From: Clostridiales bacterium
Lineage (GTDB): Bacteria > Bacillota > Clostridia > Oscillospirales > Oscillospiraceae
DNA: 64,000 bases
NCBI GenBank assembly: GCA_021202515.1
Contig: JAJQCW010000068.1
Location: 1 to 64,000, forward strand
Reading direction: 5' to 3'
A program made the translations under genes and the position numbers. The notes under the pieces were generated by a model, which was not told where the DNA came from, did no database searches, and saw only the letters and a list, made by a program, of their open reading frames with translations. Below are positions 39,244-48,734 of this stretch, one piece after another. The first letter of the stretch is position 1. Each line of letters starts with the position of its first letter.

Positions 39244-40323
39244 TTAAAACACCGTCTCCTGCCCGTAGCACCGGGCGGGCAGCACGCCGCTCAGCTCGGT
39301 GAGGACCTGGTTGTAGTTCTGGGTCGGGTCGAAGATGCTCTCGTCCCGGAGCAGGTCGCGCTGGGAGGGTGGACACAGCGGCAGGGACAGGGTGACTGCC
39401 GTCCCCGCCCCGGCGGGGGCCAGCAGCAGCGTCCCGCCGAAGAAGTGGGCGATCCGGCGGCAGATGGGCAGACCCAGCCCGAAGCCCTCCGGCAAACCAT
39501 CGGCCAGGAACCGGTCCGCCTCCGGCGCAAAGACCCGCTCCAGCTTCTCCGGGGGAATACCTCCGGCGCTGTCCGCCAGGGTCAGCACCGCCCGGTCCCC
39601 CGCGACACGCAGGGTCAGCACCAGTTCGCCTTTTTGTCCCAGGGCGTTGGCGGTCAGGTTGTAGAGCAGTCTGCGCAGCAGGTACTCGTTGACCCACACC
39701 GTCGCGCTGGCCGCTTCCTCCCGGTAGACGAAGCGGCAGCCGATCTGCCGGAGCAGGTGGTCCAGGAGATGCTCCAGCTCCCGGCAAAATCCCGCCAGCT
39801 CCAGAGGGGCGGAGGGGTAGAGGATGGCCAGGTCGTCGTCGCTCTGGCTGTAAAAATCCAAATCGTCCACCAGCCGGAGCAGCTTGTGCTGGCTGTGGTT
39901 CAGATAGGAGATCCACTTCTCGTTGCGGTGCTGCTCTGTCTCCACCAGGGTGTCTTGCAGCGTCTCGATGGAGGCGTTCAGCGGCCCCAACAGCCGCCGA
40001 AGCTGCACAGCCAACTCCCGCACCCGTTGCGTGGAAAATTTCCCATCCTCGGCCCGCTGGAACAGGCAGAGGGTGCCGTCGTCTCCCAGCCCCCGGCTGC
40101 GGACGGTCCAGCGCTCTCCGCCCATGGTCAGCTCCGCTAAAACGCCGTCCCCATCGGGCAGCCCGTCGGGCGCAGGCGCGCCCTCCGTCAACGGAACGGC
40201 GCAGGCGTGAAAAAGGGCCTGAGCCGCCGGATTCCAGTATTTGATTTTTTTGTCCTTTACCAGCAGCACCGGCTGGGATACACCATCAAAATAGGCGTTC
40301 CCAGACAAGGTAAACTCGCCCAT
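39244..40323 (-). CDS. Histidine-kinase-like protein with PAS domain, phospho-acceptor not evident
   Basis: A 359-residue cytoplasmic protein. A PAS-like sensor is at residues about 8-60 (FDGVSQPVLLVKDKKIKYWN). A helical dimerisation region follows in which VQLRRLLGPLNASIETLQD takes the place of the SHELRTPLNAI box, so no histidine is at the expected position. The C-terminal GHKL ATPase is well kept: NLTANALGQ, DSAGGIPPEKLERVF and GFGLGLPICRRIAHFFGG. The ATG at 40323 follows GGAGAAAGGT. No response regulator is adjacent. It could be an ATP-binding pseudokinase or use another histidine (HSQHKLL). Confidence 0.75.
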   Translation of the reverse strand: MGEFTLSGNAYFDGVSQPVLLVKDKKIKYWNPAAQALFHACAVPLTEGAPAPDGLPDGDGVLAELTMGGERWTVRSRGLGDDGTLCLFQRAEDGKFSTQRVRELAVQLRRLLGPLNASIETLQDTLVETEQHRNEKWISYLNHSQHKLLRLVDDLDFYSQSDDDLAILYPSAPLELAGFCRELEHLLDHLLRQIGCRFVYREEAASATVWVNEYLLRRLLYNLTANALGQKGELVLTLRVAGDRAVLTLADSAGGIPPEKLERVFAPEADRFLADGLPEGFGLGLPICRRIAHFFGGTLLLAPAGAGTAVTLSLPLCPPSQRDLLRDESIFDPTQNYNQVLTELSGVLPARCYGQETVF

Positions 40324-40438
40324 ACCTTTCTCCACTCTCCAACCTGATTGCAGTTTCCTTTTGAATGGAGCAACGCACCATTCGAGGCCGTCAAACCTAC
40401 GGAACTTATTTTGAAATGCGCGAAAAACCTTTTGTATC

Positions 40439-40509
40439 TTGTAGGGGCGGCCCGTGGCCGCCCGGAGAGCCATCTTCTTTCCCAGGGCGGCCGAGGGCCG
40501 CCCCTACAA
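40439..40509. repeat. Palindromic GTAGGGGCGGCC intergenic element
   Basis: TTGTAGGGGCGGCC (40439-40452) and GGCCGCCCCTACAA (40496-40509) are perfect inverted ends around a 43-base centre that is itself GC-palindromic. A partial copy is at 52732-52755. It contains no ORF. Confidence 0.7.
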
Positions 40510-40712
40510 AGAAAGAAGGAAATAACACACAAGAAACAGACCGTTTTTCACGACCCCAGCAAAACGGATTTTCCACGCCACGCCGCCTTAGCTTGCCCCA
40601 AAAGGCGGCTGGCGCTTCCTTTTTCACTAGTATACCAAAACATGGCGCGGCAAACAAGAATTTTGTCGAAAAGTGTCAGCATAATTTTGTGAAAAAAATA
40701 ACAATGTCCCTC

Positions 40713-40741
40713 TTCCCATTTCACGCCGACTGCGTTATAAT
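40713..40741 (+). promoter_or_regulatory. Promoter of the CoA-transferase gene
   Basis: A perfect TATAAT (40736-40741) with a weak -35 TTCCCA at 17 bases. The leader is about 100 bases. Nothing else is recognised in 40510-40712. Confidence 0.5.
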
Positions 40742-40849
40742 GGAATGGACGACAATGGGCCGCCCCAGTATCCTATGACGGGCCGGCCCCACCGGTCACC
40801 GGCGAACACAGAACAGGATTTCATATTCCATCAGCAGGAGGTTTCTCTT

Positions 40850-42190
40850 ATGGATTATCAGGCACTTTATCAGAGCAAGCTGACCACGGCGGACGAGGCG
40901 GTCAAGTGCGTCCGCAGCGGCGACTGGGTGGACTACGGCTGGACCGTCACCACCCCCGTGGCGCTGGACAAGGCCATGGCCAAACGCATGGACCAGTTGG
41001 AGGACATCAACTTCCGGGGCGGCATCCTCATGTGGGAGCCGGAGATCTTCAAAATCGACGACCCCGCCAGCCGCCTGACCTGGAACAGTTGGCACATGGG
41101 CGGCATCGAGCGCAAGGCGGTCAACAAGGGCTTCGCCTTCTACGCCCCCATCCGTTACTCCGAGCTGCCCCGCTACAACCGGGAACTGGACTGCCCCAGC
41201 CGGGTGGCCATGTTCCAGGTCTCCCCCATGGATGAGCACGGTTATTTCAGCTTCGGCCCCAGCGCCTCCCACATGGCGGCGGTCTGCGAGCGGGCGGAGG
41301 TCATCATCGTGGAGGTCAACCAGAATATGCCCCGGTGCCTGGGCGGGTTCCAGGAGGGCATCCACATCTCTCAGGTCAGCATGGTAGTCGAGGGGGACAA
41401 CCCTCCCATCGCTGAGATGGGCTCCGCCGCCGCCACCCCCGTGGACGAGGCCGTGGCAAAGCTCATCGTCAATGAGATCCCCAACGGGGCCTGTCTCCAG
41501 CTCGGTATCGGCGGTATGCCCAACGCCGTGGGTTCCCTCATCGCCAAGTCCGACTTGAAGGACCTGGGCGTTCACACCGAGATGTACGTGGACGGCTTTG
41601 TGGACATCGCCAAGGCGGGCAAGATCACCGGCGCACGGAAGCCCATCGACAAGGGCCGCCAGGTCTACGCCTTCGGCGCGGGCACCAAGAAGCTCTACGA
41701 CTACCTGGACAACAACCCCACCTGTATGTCCGCCCCGGTGGATTACACCAACGACGTGCGCACCATTTCCGCCATCGACAACTTCATCAGCATCAACAAC
41801 GCCGTGGACATCGACCTTTACGGCCAGGTGAACGCCGAGTCCGCCGGCATCAAGCCCATCTCCGGCGCGGGCGGACAGTTGGACTTCGTGCTGGGCGCGT
41901 ACCTCTCCAAGGGCGGCAAGAGCTTCATCTGCATGTCTTCTACCTTCAAGAGCCGGGACGGGGTGCTGCACAGCCGCATCAAGCCCACCCTGGACAACGG
42001 CTCCATCGTCACCGACACCCGCGCCAACACCATGTATGTGGTCACGGAATACGGCCTGGTCAATTTGAAGGGCCTGTCCTCCTGGCAGCGGGCCGAGGCG
42101 CTGATCTCCATCGCCCACCCCGACTTCCGGGACGAGCTGATCGCCAGCGCGGAGAAAATGCACATCTGGAAGCGCAGCAACCGCCGCTGA
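40850..42190 (+). CDS. but: Butyryl-CoA:acetate CoA-transferase-like enzyme
   Basis: A 446-residue acetyl-CoA hydrolase/transferase family protein. The signature [15 protein letters not shown] and the C-terminal [24 protein letters not shown] and [20 protein letters not shown] match the butyryl-CoA:acetate CoA-transferases of gut butyrate producers. The close alternatives are 4-hydroxybutyrate and other acyl-CoA transferases. It would make butyrate while recycling acetyl-CoA. The ATG at 40850 follows GGAGGTTTCTCTT. It is monocistronic with its own terminator. Confidence 0.82.
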   Translation: MDYQALYQSKLTTADEAVKCVRSGDWVDYGWTVTTPVALDKAMAKRMDQLEDINFRGGILMWEPEIFKIDDPASRLTWNSWHMGGIERKAVNKGFAFYAPIRYSELPRYNRELDCPSRVAMFQVSPMDEHGYFSFGPSASHMAAVCERAEVIIVEVNQNMPRCLGGFQEGIHISQVSMVVEGDNPPIAEMGSAAATPVDEAVAKLIVNEIPNGACLQLGIGGMPNAVGSLIAKSDLKDLGVHTEMYVDGFVDIAKAGKITGARKPIDKGRQVYAFGAGTKKLYDYLDNNPTCMSAPVDYTNDVRTISAIDNFISINNAVDIDLYGQVNAESAGIKPISGAGGQLDFVLGAYLSKGGKSFICMSSTFKSRDGVLHSRIKPTLDNGSIVTDTRANTMYVVTEYGLVNLKGLSSWQRAEALISIAHPDFRDELIASAEKMHIWKRSNRR

Positions 42191-42209
42191 TGGTATCACA
42201 TTGAGTTTT

Positions 42210-42239
42210 AAGGGGACGCGCCCGGCGCGTCCCCTTTTT
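42210..42239 (+). terminator. Terminator of the CoA-transferase gene
   Basis: AAGGGGACGCGCC pairs with GGCGCGTCCCCTT, then TTT. Confidence 0.9.
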
Positions 42240-42254
42240 GTGGGCTGTAAGACG

Positions 42255-42360
42255 CGAAACCCCTCCGCCACCGCCTAAAGGCGGTGGCCCTCCTCCCCTT
42301 TCAGGGCAGGGAGCGCAGCGGAAGTGCCGCTTGACGGCGGAGGCAAGAGGGGTAGACGGT
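42255..42360 (-). mobile_element. MITE-like repeat core, copy F
   Basis: GAAACCCCTCCGCCACCGCC, CTAAAGGCGGTGG, CCTCCCCTTTCAGGGCAGGG and GTGCCGCTTGACGGCGG are shared with copies A, B and I. The terminal inverted repeats are not found. Confidence 0.5.
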
Positions 42361-42447
42361 TACGGAACAACCGTTTTTAAGACAAACATCTGCTTTGTTG
42401 ACGGGAAATACACATCTGTCAATGTACATTTCCCGTCAAACCGGCAG

Positions 42448-42476
42448 TTGACAGTTTATATGTTATGATATATAAT
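42448..42476 (+). promoter_or_regulatory. Promoter of the T-box-proS unit
   Basis: TTGACA, a 17-base spacer and TATAAT, a full consensus. Confidence 0.9.
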
Positions 42477-42492
42477 ACAAATAAAATTTTGA

Positions 42493-42860
42493 CAGGCTGT
42501 GACGAAGAACAGTAGGCGTTTTCCAGCGGCAAAGAGAGGGGCTGGACGGTGCGAGGCCCTCCAACGGGACGCCGAACCCACTTCTGAGCCACGCGGCACA
42601 GGGGCAGACCGCCCGGAAGCCGCGCCGGGCGCGCCCGTTACAGCGCGAGGGTAAAGAGCTTTATTGGTTTTCCTTTGTATCAGCCCATTTGATGAGCTGC
42701 CAGCCAAAAGCCAGGCACTAACAGCTAAGAGCTAAAAAGCCGACAGGCTTTTACCCACAGAGGCTCTCACCGCGAGGCGGGGGCAAACGCAAGGTGGTAC
42801 CGCGGGACATTCGCTCCCGTCCTTCGAGGACGGCAGAGGATGTCCTATTTTGTTACCGAA
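42493..42860 (+). promoter_or_regulatory. T-box riboswitch, proline-specific
   Basis: The conserved T-box GGTGGTACCGCG is at 42793-42804, and its UGGU would pair with the tRNA-Pro end ACCA. Stem I begins with GAAGAACAGTAGGCG, whose AGTA is the usual S-turn. The opposite strand reads GACGCCGAACCCACTTC, so CCC (42577-42579) is the likely specifier codon for proline. A terminator stem (GGGACAT...ATGTCC) and TATTTTGTT precede proS. Uncharged tRNA-Pro would allow read-through. Confidence 0.88.
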
Positions 42861-42902
42861 AACCCCGTATTTTCGGGGAACAGAGGAAAGGATGAACGAG
42901 AA

Positions 42903-44342
42903 ATGGCGAAAAACAAGAAACAGGTGAAGGCGATCACCTCCATGAGCGAGGACTTCGCCCAGTGGTATACGGACATCTGCCTGAAAGCGGAGCTGGTGGA
43001 CTACGCCAGCGTCAAGGGCTTTATGATCATGCGGCCCTACGGCTACGCCATCTGGGAGAACATGACCAACATCCTGGACGGAAAGTTCAAAGAGACCGGC
43101 CACCAGAACGTGGCTATGCCGGTGCTGATCCCCGAAAGCCTGCTGAAAAAAGAAGGCGAGCTGGTGGAGGGCTTCGCGCCGGAGGCCGCCTGGGTCACCA
43201 TGGGCGGCAGCGACAAGCTGGAGGAGCGGATGGCGATTCGCCCCACCTCCGAAACCATGTTCTGCGACCACTGGGCGCACACCCTCCACTCCTGGCGGGA
43301 GCTGCCCATGCTCTATAACCAGTGGTGCAGCGTGGTGCGCTGGGAGAAGAGCACCCGCCCCTTCCTGCGCTCCCGTGAGTTCTGGTGGCAGGAGGGTCAC
43401 ACCATCCACGAGACTGCCGCCGAGGCCGAGGCCGAGACCGAGCAGCAGCTCAACTGCTACGCCGACTTCTGCCGGGACGCCCTGGCCATGCCCGTGCTGA
43501 AAGGCCGCAAGACGGACAAGGAGAAGTTCGCCGGGGCCGAGGCCACTTACACCATCGAGGCCATGATGAAGGACGGCAAAGCCCTCCAGTCCGGCACCAG
43601 CCACTATTTCGGGGACAAGTTCTCCCGGGCCTACGACGTGACCTTCACCGGGCGGGACAACACCCTGCAATACCCCTATCAGACCTCCTGGGGCGCGTCT
43701 ACCCGGCTCATCGGCGCGGTCATCATGACCCACGGCGACGACAACGGCCTGGTGCTGCCGCCTGCCATCGCTCCCATCCAGGTGGTGGTCATCCCCGTGG
43801 CCCAGCACAAGGAGGGCGTGCTGGACGCCGCCTATGCCCTGGAGCAGCGCATCAAGGCCCTGGGCCTGCGGGTGAAAACCGATGATTCCGACCAGTCCAA
43901 CGGCTGGAAGTACGCCGAGTACGAGATGAAGGGCGTTCCCCTGCGGGTTGAGATCGGTCCCAAGGACATGGAAAAGAACCAGTGCGTCATCGCCCGGCGG
44001 GACACCGGCGAGAAGTACTTCGTCCCCCTGGAGCAGTTGGAGGAGAAGGTACAGGCCCTGCTCACCGAGGTCCACGACAACCTGTATGAATCCGCCAAAA
44101 AGCGGCTGGAGGAGAACACCTTCGCCTTCACCAAGGTGGAGGACGTGAAGGCCGCCATGGAGAAGCACACCTGCTTCGCCAAGACCATGTGGTGCGGCGA
44201 TGAAGCCTGTGAGATCGCCATGAAGGAGCTGGCGGGCGTGTCCAGCCGTTGTATCCCCTTCGAGCAGGAGCATCTGGGGGATGTCTGCCCCGTCTGCGGC
44301 AAACCCGCCAAGAAGATGGTGGTCTGGGGCGTGGCGTATTAA
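42903..44342 (+). CDS. proS: Proline--tRNA ligase (archaeal/eukaryal-like type)
   Basis: A 479-residue class II synthetase. Visible are AIRPTSETMFCDHWAH, RPFLRSREFWWQEGHTIHET (motif 2 region), YPYQTSWGASTRLIGAVIMT (motif 3) and the C-terminal zinc-type extension ending CPVCGKPAKKMVVWGVAY. This is the shorter ProS type without the editing insert. The ATG at 42903 follows GAGGAAAGG. It is controlled by the proline T-box. The stop is followed at once by a copy of the 3'-end repeat and then a terminator. Confidence 0.95.
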   Translation: MAKNKKQVKAITSMSEDFAQWYTDICLKAELVDYASVKGFMIMRPYGYAIWENMTNILDGKFKETGHQNVAMPVLIPESLLKKEGELVEGFAPEAAWVTMGGSDKLEERMAIRPTSETMFCDHWAHTLHSWRELPMLYNQWCSVVRWEKSTRPFLRSREFWWQEGHTIHETAAEAEAETEQQLNCYADFCRDALAMPVLKGRKTDKEKFAGAEATYTIEAMMKDGKALQSGTSHYFGDKFSRAYDVTFTGRDNTLQYPYQTSWGASTRLIGAVIMTHGDDNGLVLPPAIAPIQVVVIPVAQHKEGVLDAAYALEQRIKALGLRVKTDDSDQSNGWKYAEYEMKGVPLRVEIGPKDMEKNQCVIARRDTGEKYFVPLEQLEEKVQALLTEVHDNLYESAKKRLEENTFAFTKVEDVKAAMEKHTCFAKTMWCGDEACEIAMKELAGVSSRCIPFEQEHLGDVCPVCGKPAKKMVVWGVAY

Positions 44343-44374
44343 TTTGCAATTTGCAATGAGCAATGTGCAATTCT
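44343..44374 (+). repeat. 3'-end repeat after proS
   Basis: TTTGCAATTTGCAATGAGCA followed by ATGTGCAATT, directly after the TAA. Confidence 0.65.
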
Positions 44375-44451
44375 GCGAGGGCGGAACGCTCTGCTCCTCT
44401 GCGGAGCGCACAGCTAACCCCTGCGAAATCACTTATTAAATCACAAAAACA

Positions 44452-44496
44452 AGGCGTCCTGTGGAAAACTCCACGGGACGCCTGATTTTATCGTTT
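44452..44496 (+). terminator. Terminator of proS
   Basis: AGGCGTCCTGTGGA (44452-44465) pairs with TCCACGGGACGCCT (44470-44483), followed by GATTTTATCG and seven T. Confidence 0.85.
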
Positions 44497-44562
44497 TTTT
44501 GTATACGGCCATGTGCAAATCTGCCATATGCAGAGAGCGACCAGTGTTCCCGCTGATTCATT

Positions 44563-44588
44563 GCACATTGCTAATTGCTAATTGCCTT
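44563..44588 (-). repeat. 3'-end repeat supplying the last codons and stop of rfbB
   Basis: On the minus strand GGCAATTAGCAATTAGCAAT then GTGCAA. The reading frame uses GCA ATT AGC AAT TAG as the C-terminal AISN and stop of RfbB. Confidence 0.7.
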
Positions 44589-45617
44589 CAGCCGCTCCCC
44601 GTACATCTCCTCATAGTACCGCTGATAATTCCCGGAGAGGATATGCTCCCACCAGGGCCGGTTGTCCAGATACCACTGGATGGTTTTCTGGATGCCGTCG
44701 GCAAACTTCGTCTCCGGCAGCCAGCCCAGTTCCTTGTGGATCTTGGTGGGGTCGATGGCGTAACGCATATCGTGGCCCTTCCGGTCCTCCACGTGGACGA
44801 TGAGGCTCTCCGGCTTGCCCAGGGCCTTGCAGATGAGCTTCACGATGTCGATGTTCCGCATTTCGTTGTGGCCGCCCACGTTGTAGACCTCGCCCACCCT
44901 GCCGTTGTGGATAATGAGGTCGATGGCCCGGCAGTGGTCCTCCACGTAGAGCCAATCCCGGACGTTTTTGCCCTCGCCGTAGACGGGCAGGGGCTTGTCG
45001 TTCAGTGCGTTGGCGATCATCAGGGGGATGAGCTTCTCCGGGAAATGATACGGCCCGTAGTTATTGGAGCAGCGACTGATGGTCACAGGCAGGCCATAGG
45101 TGCGGTGATAGGCCATGACCAGCAGGTCCGCCGAGGCTTTGGAGGCGGAATAGGGGCTGGAGGTGTGGAGGGGGGTCTCCTCGGTGAAGAACAGGTCGGG
45201 CCGGTCCAGGGGCAGGTCGCCATAGACCTCGTCAGTGGAGACCTGGTGGTAGCGGCCAATGCCGTACTTGTTGCAGGCGTCCAGCAGAACGCCGGTGCCG
45301 ATGACGTTGGTCTCCAAAAAGACGGAGGGGTTCTCGATAGAGCGGTCCACATGGCTCTCAGCGGCGAAGTTCACCACCACGTCGGGGTGCTCCTCCTCAA
45401 ACAGGCGGTACACCGCCGCCCGGTCGGTGATGGAGTCTTTGACAAAACGGAAATTGGGGTTGTCCATCACCGGGGCCAGAGTCTCCAGGTTGCCGGCGTA
45501 GGTCAGGCAGTCCAGGCAGACGATGCGGTAGTCCGGATGAGTTTTCAGCATATAGTGGACAAAGTTGCCGCCGATGAAGCCTGCGCCGCCGGTGACAATA
45601 ATGGTTTTGGTGGTCAT
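44571..45617 (-). CDS. rfbB: dTDP-glucose 4,6-dehydratase
   Basis: A 348-residue extended short-chain dehydrogenase that makes dTDP-4-keto-6-deoxyglucose for surface sugars. NAD-binding GGAGFIGGNFVHYML is at the N terminus. The catalytic STDEVYGDL and YSASKASADLLV (YxxxK) follow, then NNYGPYHFPEKLIPLMI. The ATG at 45617 follows AGGGAAGGGGAATTTT. The other rhamnose-pathway genes are not adjacent. Its last four residues come from the 3'-end repeat. Confidence 0.95.
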   Translation of the reverse strand: MTTKTIIVTGGAGFIGGNFVHYMLKTHPDYRIVCLDCLTYAGNLETLAPVMDNPNFRFVKDSITDRAAVYRLFEEEHPDVVVNFAAESHVDRSIENPSVFLETNVIGTGVLLDACNKYGIGRYHQVSTDEVYGDLPLDRPDLFFTEETPLHTSSPYSASKASADLLVMAYHRTYGLPVTISRCSNNYGPYHFPEKLIPLMIANALNDKPLPVYGEGKNVRDWLYVEDHCRAIDLIIHNGRVGEVYNVGGHNEMRNIDIVKLICKALGKPESLIVHVEDRKGHDMRYAIDPTKIHKELGWLPETKFADGIQKTIQWYLDNRPWWEHILSGNYQRYYEEMYGERLKAISN

Positions 45618-45757
45618 AAAATTCCCCTTCCCTGGCGGACAGCCTCCTGGGGGCAACCCCTGTTAAAGTCCAGCTTGCCTGCGTCCGCCGCGATTTCTTT
45701 CTGACAGGGCATATTTTACAATAGAACGGCCTGTCTGTCAACGAGAACGCAGACGTT

Positions 45758-48001
45758 TTACTTGATATCCAGCGACATCTGCACCTCGCCCTTGTCCTCC
45801 GGCTTGAGCAGTGCGCCGGTGGCGGGGATGTTCCTGGCCCGGTAGCGGGCCAGGTTGACGATGCCGCTCTCCTCCGCGGGGACAACCCGGCTGAGCCGAT
45901 ATTTGGGCTTGAGGGTCAGCACCGCCACGCCCTGAGTGGTGCGGGTGGCTTTGGGTGTCAGGGCGGCGGTGTTGAACAGCAGCGCCCGGTTCTCGGTGGA
46001 GAACACCGCAAGCTCTATGTCCTCGGTCAGCCGGAACGCCGCTTTCAGGGGGGATTTGTCGGAGTAAGCGCCGGTCAGCCGCCGCCGGTTGGTGACGGTG
46101 CGGTACTTCTCCAGCTCCACACGGGCGGCCTTGCCGTTCTCGAAGAAGAAGAGCAGGGTGCCGGAGTAGTCCCCCGGCAGACAGGCCCACACCACGTTTT
46201 CTCCCTCGTCCATACCCAGGCGGGAGGGCAGGTACTCGCCCAGCACACTGGCCTTGCTGTCGGCAAAGTCGTTGAGCCGGGCCTTGTAGCACTGCTGCCG
46301 GTCGGTGAAGAACATGATCTCCTGGCTGCTGGTGGTCTCCCAGTACTGGCTGGGGCCGTCCCCCTCCTTGTACTTCTGCTCCCCGGACATCCGCAGGGAC
46401 TGGGGGGTGATTTTCTTGAAATACCCCTGCTGGGACAGGAACACATGGACCGGGTTGTCCGGCACATCCTCTGTCTCCTCCGGCACGTCCTCCTGGTAGT
46501 CGTAGACGATTTCCGTCCGCCGGGGCACGGCGTACTTCTTTTTGACCGCTTGCAGCTCGCCGGTGATGATTTTCTTCACCCGCTGGGGGTTGTCCACCAC
46601 GTCCTGGAGGTCGTCGATCTCTTGCTGGAGCTGGTCCACCTCGTTGGTGCGGCGTAAAATATACTCCTGGTTGATGTTGCGCAGCTTGATTTCCGCCACG
46701 AACTCCGCCTGTACCTGGTCAATGCCGAAGCCGATCATCAGATTTGGAATGACCTCCGCCTCGGTGGGAGTCTCCCGGATGATTTTGATGGCCTTGTCGA
46801 TGTCCAGCAAAATTTTCCGCAGGCCCAGCAGCAGGTGGAGCTTCTCCCGCTTTTTCGCCATGTCGTAGCTGGCCCGGCGGCGGACACACTCCATCCGCCA
46901 GGCGATCCACTCGTCCAAAATCTCCCCCACGCCCATGACGCGGGGGTTGCCGTTGATGAGGATGTTGAAGTTGCAGGGGTAGGCGTCCTGGAAGGGGGTC
47001 AGCTTGCACAGCTTCGCCATCAGCTTTTCCGGGTCCACGCCCCGTTTCAGGTCGATGGCAAGTTTCAGGCCGGAGAGGTCGGTCTCGTCCCGCATATCGG
47101 TGATCTCCCGAATCTTTCCGGCCTTCACCAGGTCGGCCACCTTGTCCATAATGGCCTCGATAGTGGTGGAGTAGGGGACCTCGTAAATTTCAATCAGGTT
47201 TTCCGCCTTGACGTAGCGCCAGCGGCCCCGGACCTTCAACGACCCCCGCCCGGTGCGGTAGACCTGCTCCAGCGCCTTCTGGTCGTAGAGCAGTTGGCCG
47301 CCGGTAGGGAAATCCGGGGCCTTGAGGGTGGCGAACAGGTCGGATTTGGGATTTTTCATTCGGGCGATGGCGGCGTCGCAGACCTCCCCCAGGTTAAACC
47401 CGCAGATGTTGGAGGCCATGCCCACGGCGATGCCCTGGTTGGCGGAGACCAGCACGTTGGGGAAGGTGGTGGGCAGCAGCGTCGGCTCTTTCAACTGACC
47501 GTCGTAGTTGTCCACAAAGTCCACGGTGTCCTTGTCGATGTCCCGGAAAAACTCCTGACAGATGGGGTCCAGCCGGACCTCGGTGTACCGGGAGGCGGCG
47601 TAGGCCATGTCACGGGAGAATACCTTGCCGAAGTTGCCCTTGGAGTCCACCGGCGGGTGGAGCAGCGCCCCGTAGCCCCGGGAAAGGCGCACCATGGTCT
47701 CGTAAATGGCGGCGTCGCCGTGGGGGTTGAGCTTCATGGTGGAACCCACCACGTTGGCGGACTTGGTGCGGTTGCCCCCCAGCAGGTGCATCTGGTACAT
47801 GGTGTACAGCAGCTTCCGGTGGCTGGGCTTGAAACCGTCGATCTCAGGAATGGCCCGGCTGATGATGACGCTCATGGCGTAGGGCATATAGTTGATTTCC
47901 AGCGTCTCAGTGATGGGCTGCTCCAGCACCTCGGCGTGGAGGCCCTTGACGTTTTCGTTGTTGGTTGGTTTGGGTGCGGTGTCTTTTTTGCGTCTTGCCA
48001 T
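45758..48001 (-). CDS. Type II DNA topoisomerase subunit A (ParC/GyrA-like, second copy type)
   Basis: A 747-residue breakage-reunion subunit. MPYAMSVIISRAIPEIDGFK is the N-terminal signature. The catalytic tyrosine is in YAASRYTEVRL. QGIAVGMASNI and GRGSLKVRGRW follow, then the tower and coiled coil, and finally a short C-terminal beta-pinwheel of about 220 residues with weak repeats. The quinolone-region residues read GDAAIYETMVRLS. It is shorter than GyrA. The partner is probably the subunit B gene at 854-2839. The ATG at 48001 is well supported by alignment. Confidence 0.9.
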   Translation of the reverse strand: MARRKKDTAPKPTNNENVKGLHAEVLEQPITETLEINYMPYAMSVIISRAIPEIDGFKPSHRKLLYTMYQMHLLGGNRTKSANVVGSTMKLNPHGDAAIYETMVRLSRGYGALLHPPVDSKGNFGKVFSRDMAYAASRYTEVRLDPICQEFFRDIDKDTVDFVDNYDGQLKEPTLLPTTFPNVLVSANQGIAVGMASNICGFNLGEVCDAAIARMKNPKSDLFATLKAPDFPTGGQLLYDQKALEQVYRTGRGSLKVRGRWRYVKAENLIEIYEVPYSTTIEAIMDKVADLVKAGKIREITDMRDETDLSGLKLAIDLKRGVDPEKLMAKLCKLTPFQDAYPCNFNILINGNPRVMGVGEILDEWIAWRMECVRRRASYDMAKKREKLHLLLGLRKILLDIDKAIKIIRETPTEAEVIPNLMIGFGIDQVQAEFVAEIKLRNINQEYILRRTNEVDQLQQEIDDLQDVVDNPQRVKKIITGELQAVKKKYAVPRRTEIVYDYQEDVPEETEDVPDNPVHVFLSQQGYFKKITPQSLRMSGEQKYKEGDGPSQYWETTSSQEIMFFTDRQQCYKARLNDFADSKASVLGEYLPSRLGMDEGENVVWACLPGDYSGTLLFFFENGKAARVELEKYRTVTNRRRLTGAYSDKSPLKAAFRLTEDIELAVFSTENRALLFNTAALTPKATRTTQGVAVLTLKPKYRLSRVVPAEESGIVNLARYRARNIPATGALLKPEDKGEVQMSLDIK

Positions 48002-48028
48002 AACTTACCTCAGCTTAAGTTCTTCTAA

Positions 48029-48241
48029 TTGGTTGTCCCCTTAAATCAGCCGTGTTTTAGTGGCTAGTGGCTAGCAAAAGGGCGTTTCTACTGAATTCCA
48101 TATCTGTCCGACAAAACTGACATCAAACAACAAGCACTATCCCCCCTCGCCGCCCCTGAAAGGGGAGGGGGACCATGCGAAGCATGGTGGAGGGGTTTCT
48201 CGTTGGTGTCATTGATATGGCTGATTTTAAAGAATAACCAG
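48029..48241 (+). mobile_element. MITE-like repeat, copy G (complete)
   Basis: Left end TTGGTTGTCCCCTTAAATCA, right end TGGCTGATTTTAAAGAATAA then CCAG, which are inverted copies of each other with a few mismatches. Inside are AGTGGCTAGTGGCTAG, CTGTCCGACAAAACTGACAT, CACTATCCCCCCTCGCC, CCCCTGAAAGGGGAGGGGG and the hairpin CCATGCGAAGCATGG. Confidence 0.7.
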
Positions 48242-48304
48242 ATTCTTCTCTTCTTCAAATTCATCCTAGTATATCACGCTCAGGCCGCCCCCGCAAGACA
48301 AAAA

Positions 48305-48338
48305 CACAGCGCGGAGATTCCCAAAACCTCCGCGCTGT
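48305..48338 (-). terminator. Terminator of the infC-rpmI-rplT operon
   Basis: ACAGCGCGGAG pairs with CTCCGCGCTGT, followed on the minus strand by GTTTTTG. Confidence 0.85.
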
Positions 48339-48360
48339 GAAAGCAGCGTAAAAACGAATT

Positions 48361-48714
48361 TTACAGGCTGGCCTTGGCGACCTGCACCAACTGAGTGAAG
48401 GCGGCCTTGTCGTTGACAGCCATCTCAGAGAGCATCTTGCGGTCGATGGTGACGTTGGCCAGCTTCAGGCCGTGCATAAAGGTGGAATAGTTGATGCCGT
48501 TCTGCTTGCAGGCGGCGCTGATGCGGGTGATCCACAGGCGGCGGAAGTCGCGCTTCTTCAGGCGGCGGCCGGTGTAGGCGTAGGTCAGGGACTTCATGAC
48601 GGCCTGGTTGGCCATCTTGTAGTGCTTGCTCTTGGCGCCCCAGTAGCCCTTGGCCATCTTGAGGATCTTATTTCTTCTCTTGCGCGTCATCATTGCGCGT
48701 TTGACTCTTGCCAT
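48361..48714 (-). CDS. rplT: 50S ribosomal protein L20
   Basis: A 117-residue basic ribosomal protein, first-step assembly protein of the large subunit. [20 protein letters not shown] at the start and [20 protein letters not shown] in the middle are standard. It is the last gene of infC-rpmI-rplT. In bacilli L20-leader RNA upstream of infC mediates feedback by this protein. Confidence 0.98.
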   Translation of the reverse strand: MARVKRAMMTRKRRNKILKMAKGYWGAKSKHYKMANQAVMKSLTYAYTGRRLKKRDFRRLWITRISAACKQNGINYSTFMHGLKLANVTIDRKMLSEMAVNDKAAFTQLVQVAKASL

Positions 48715-48734
48715 TTCAGTTGCCTCCTATCGAC

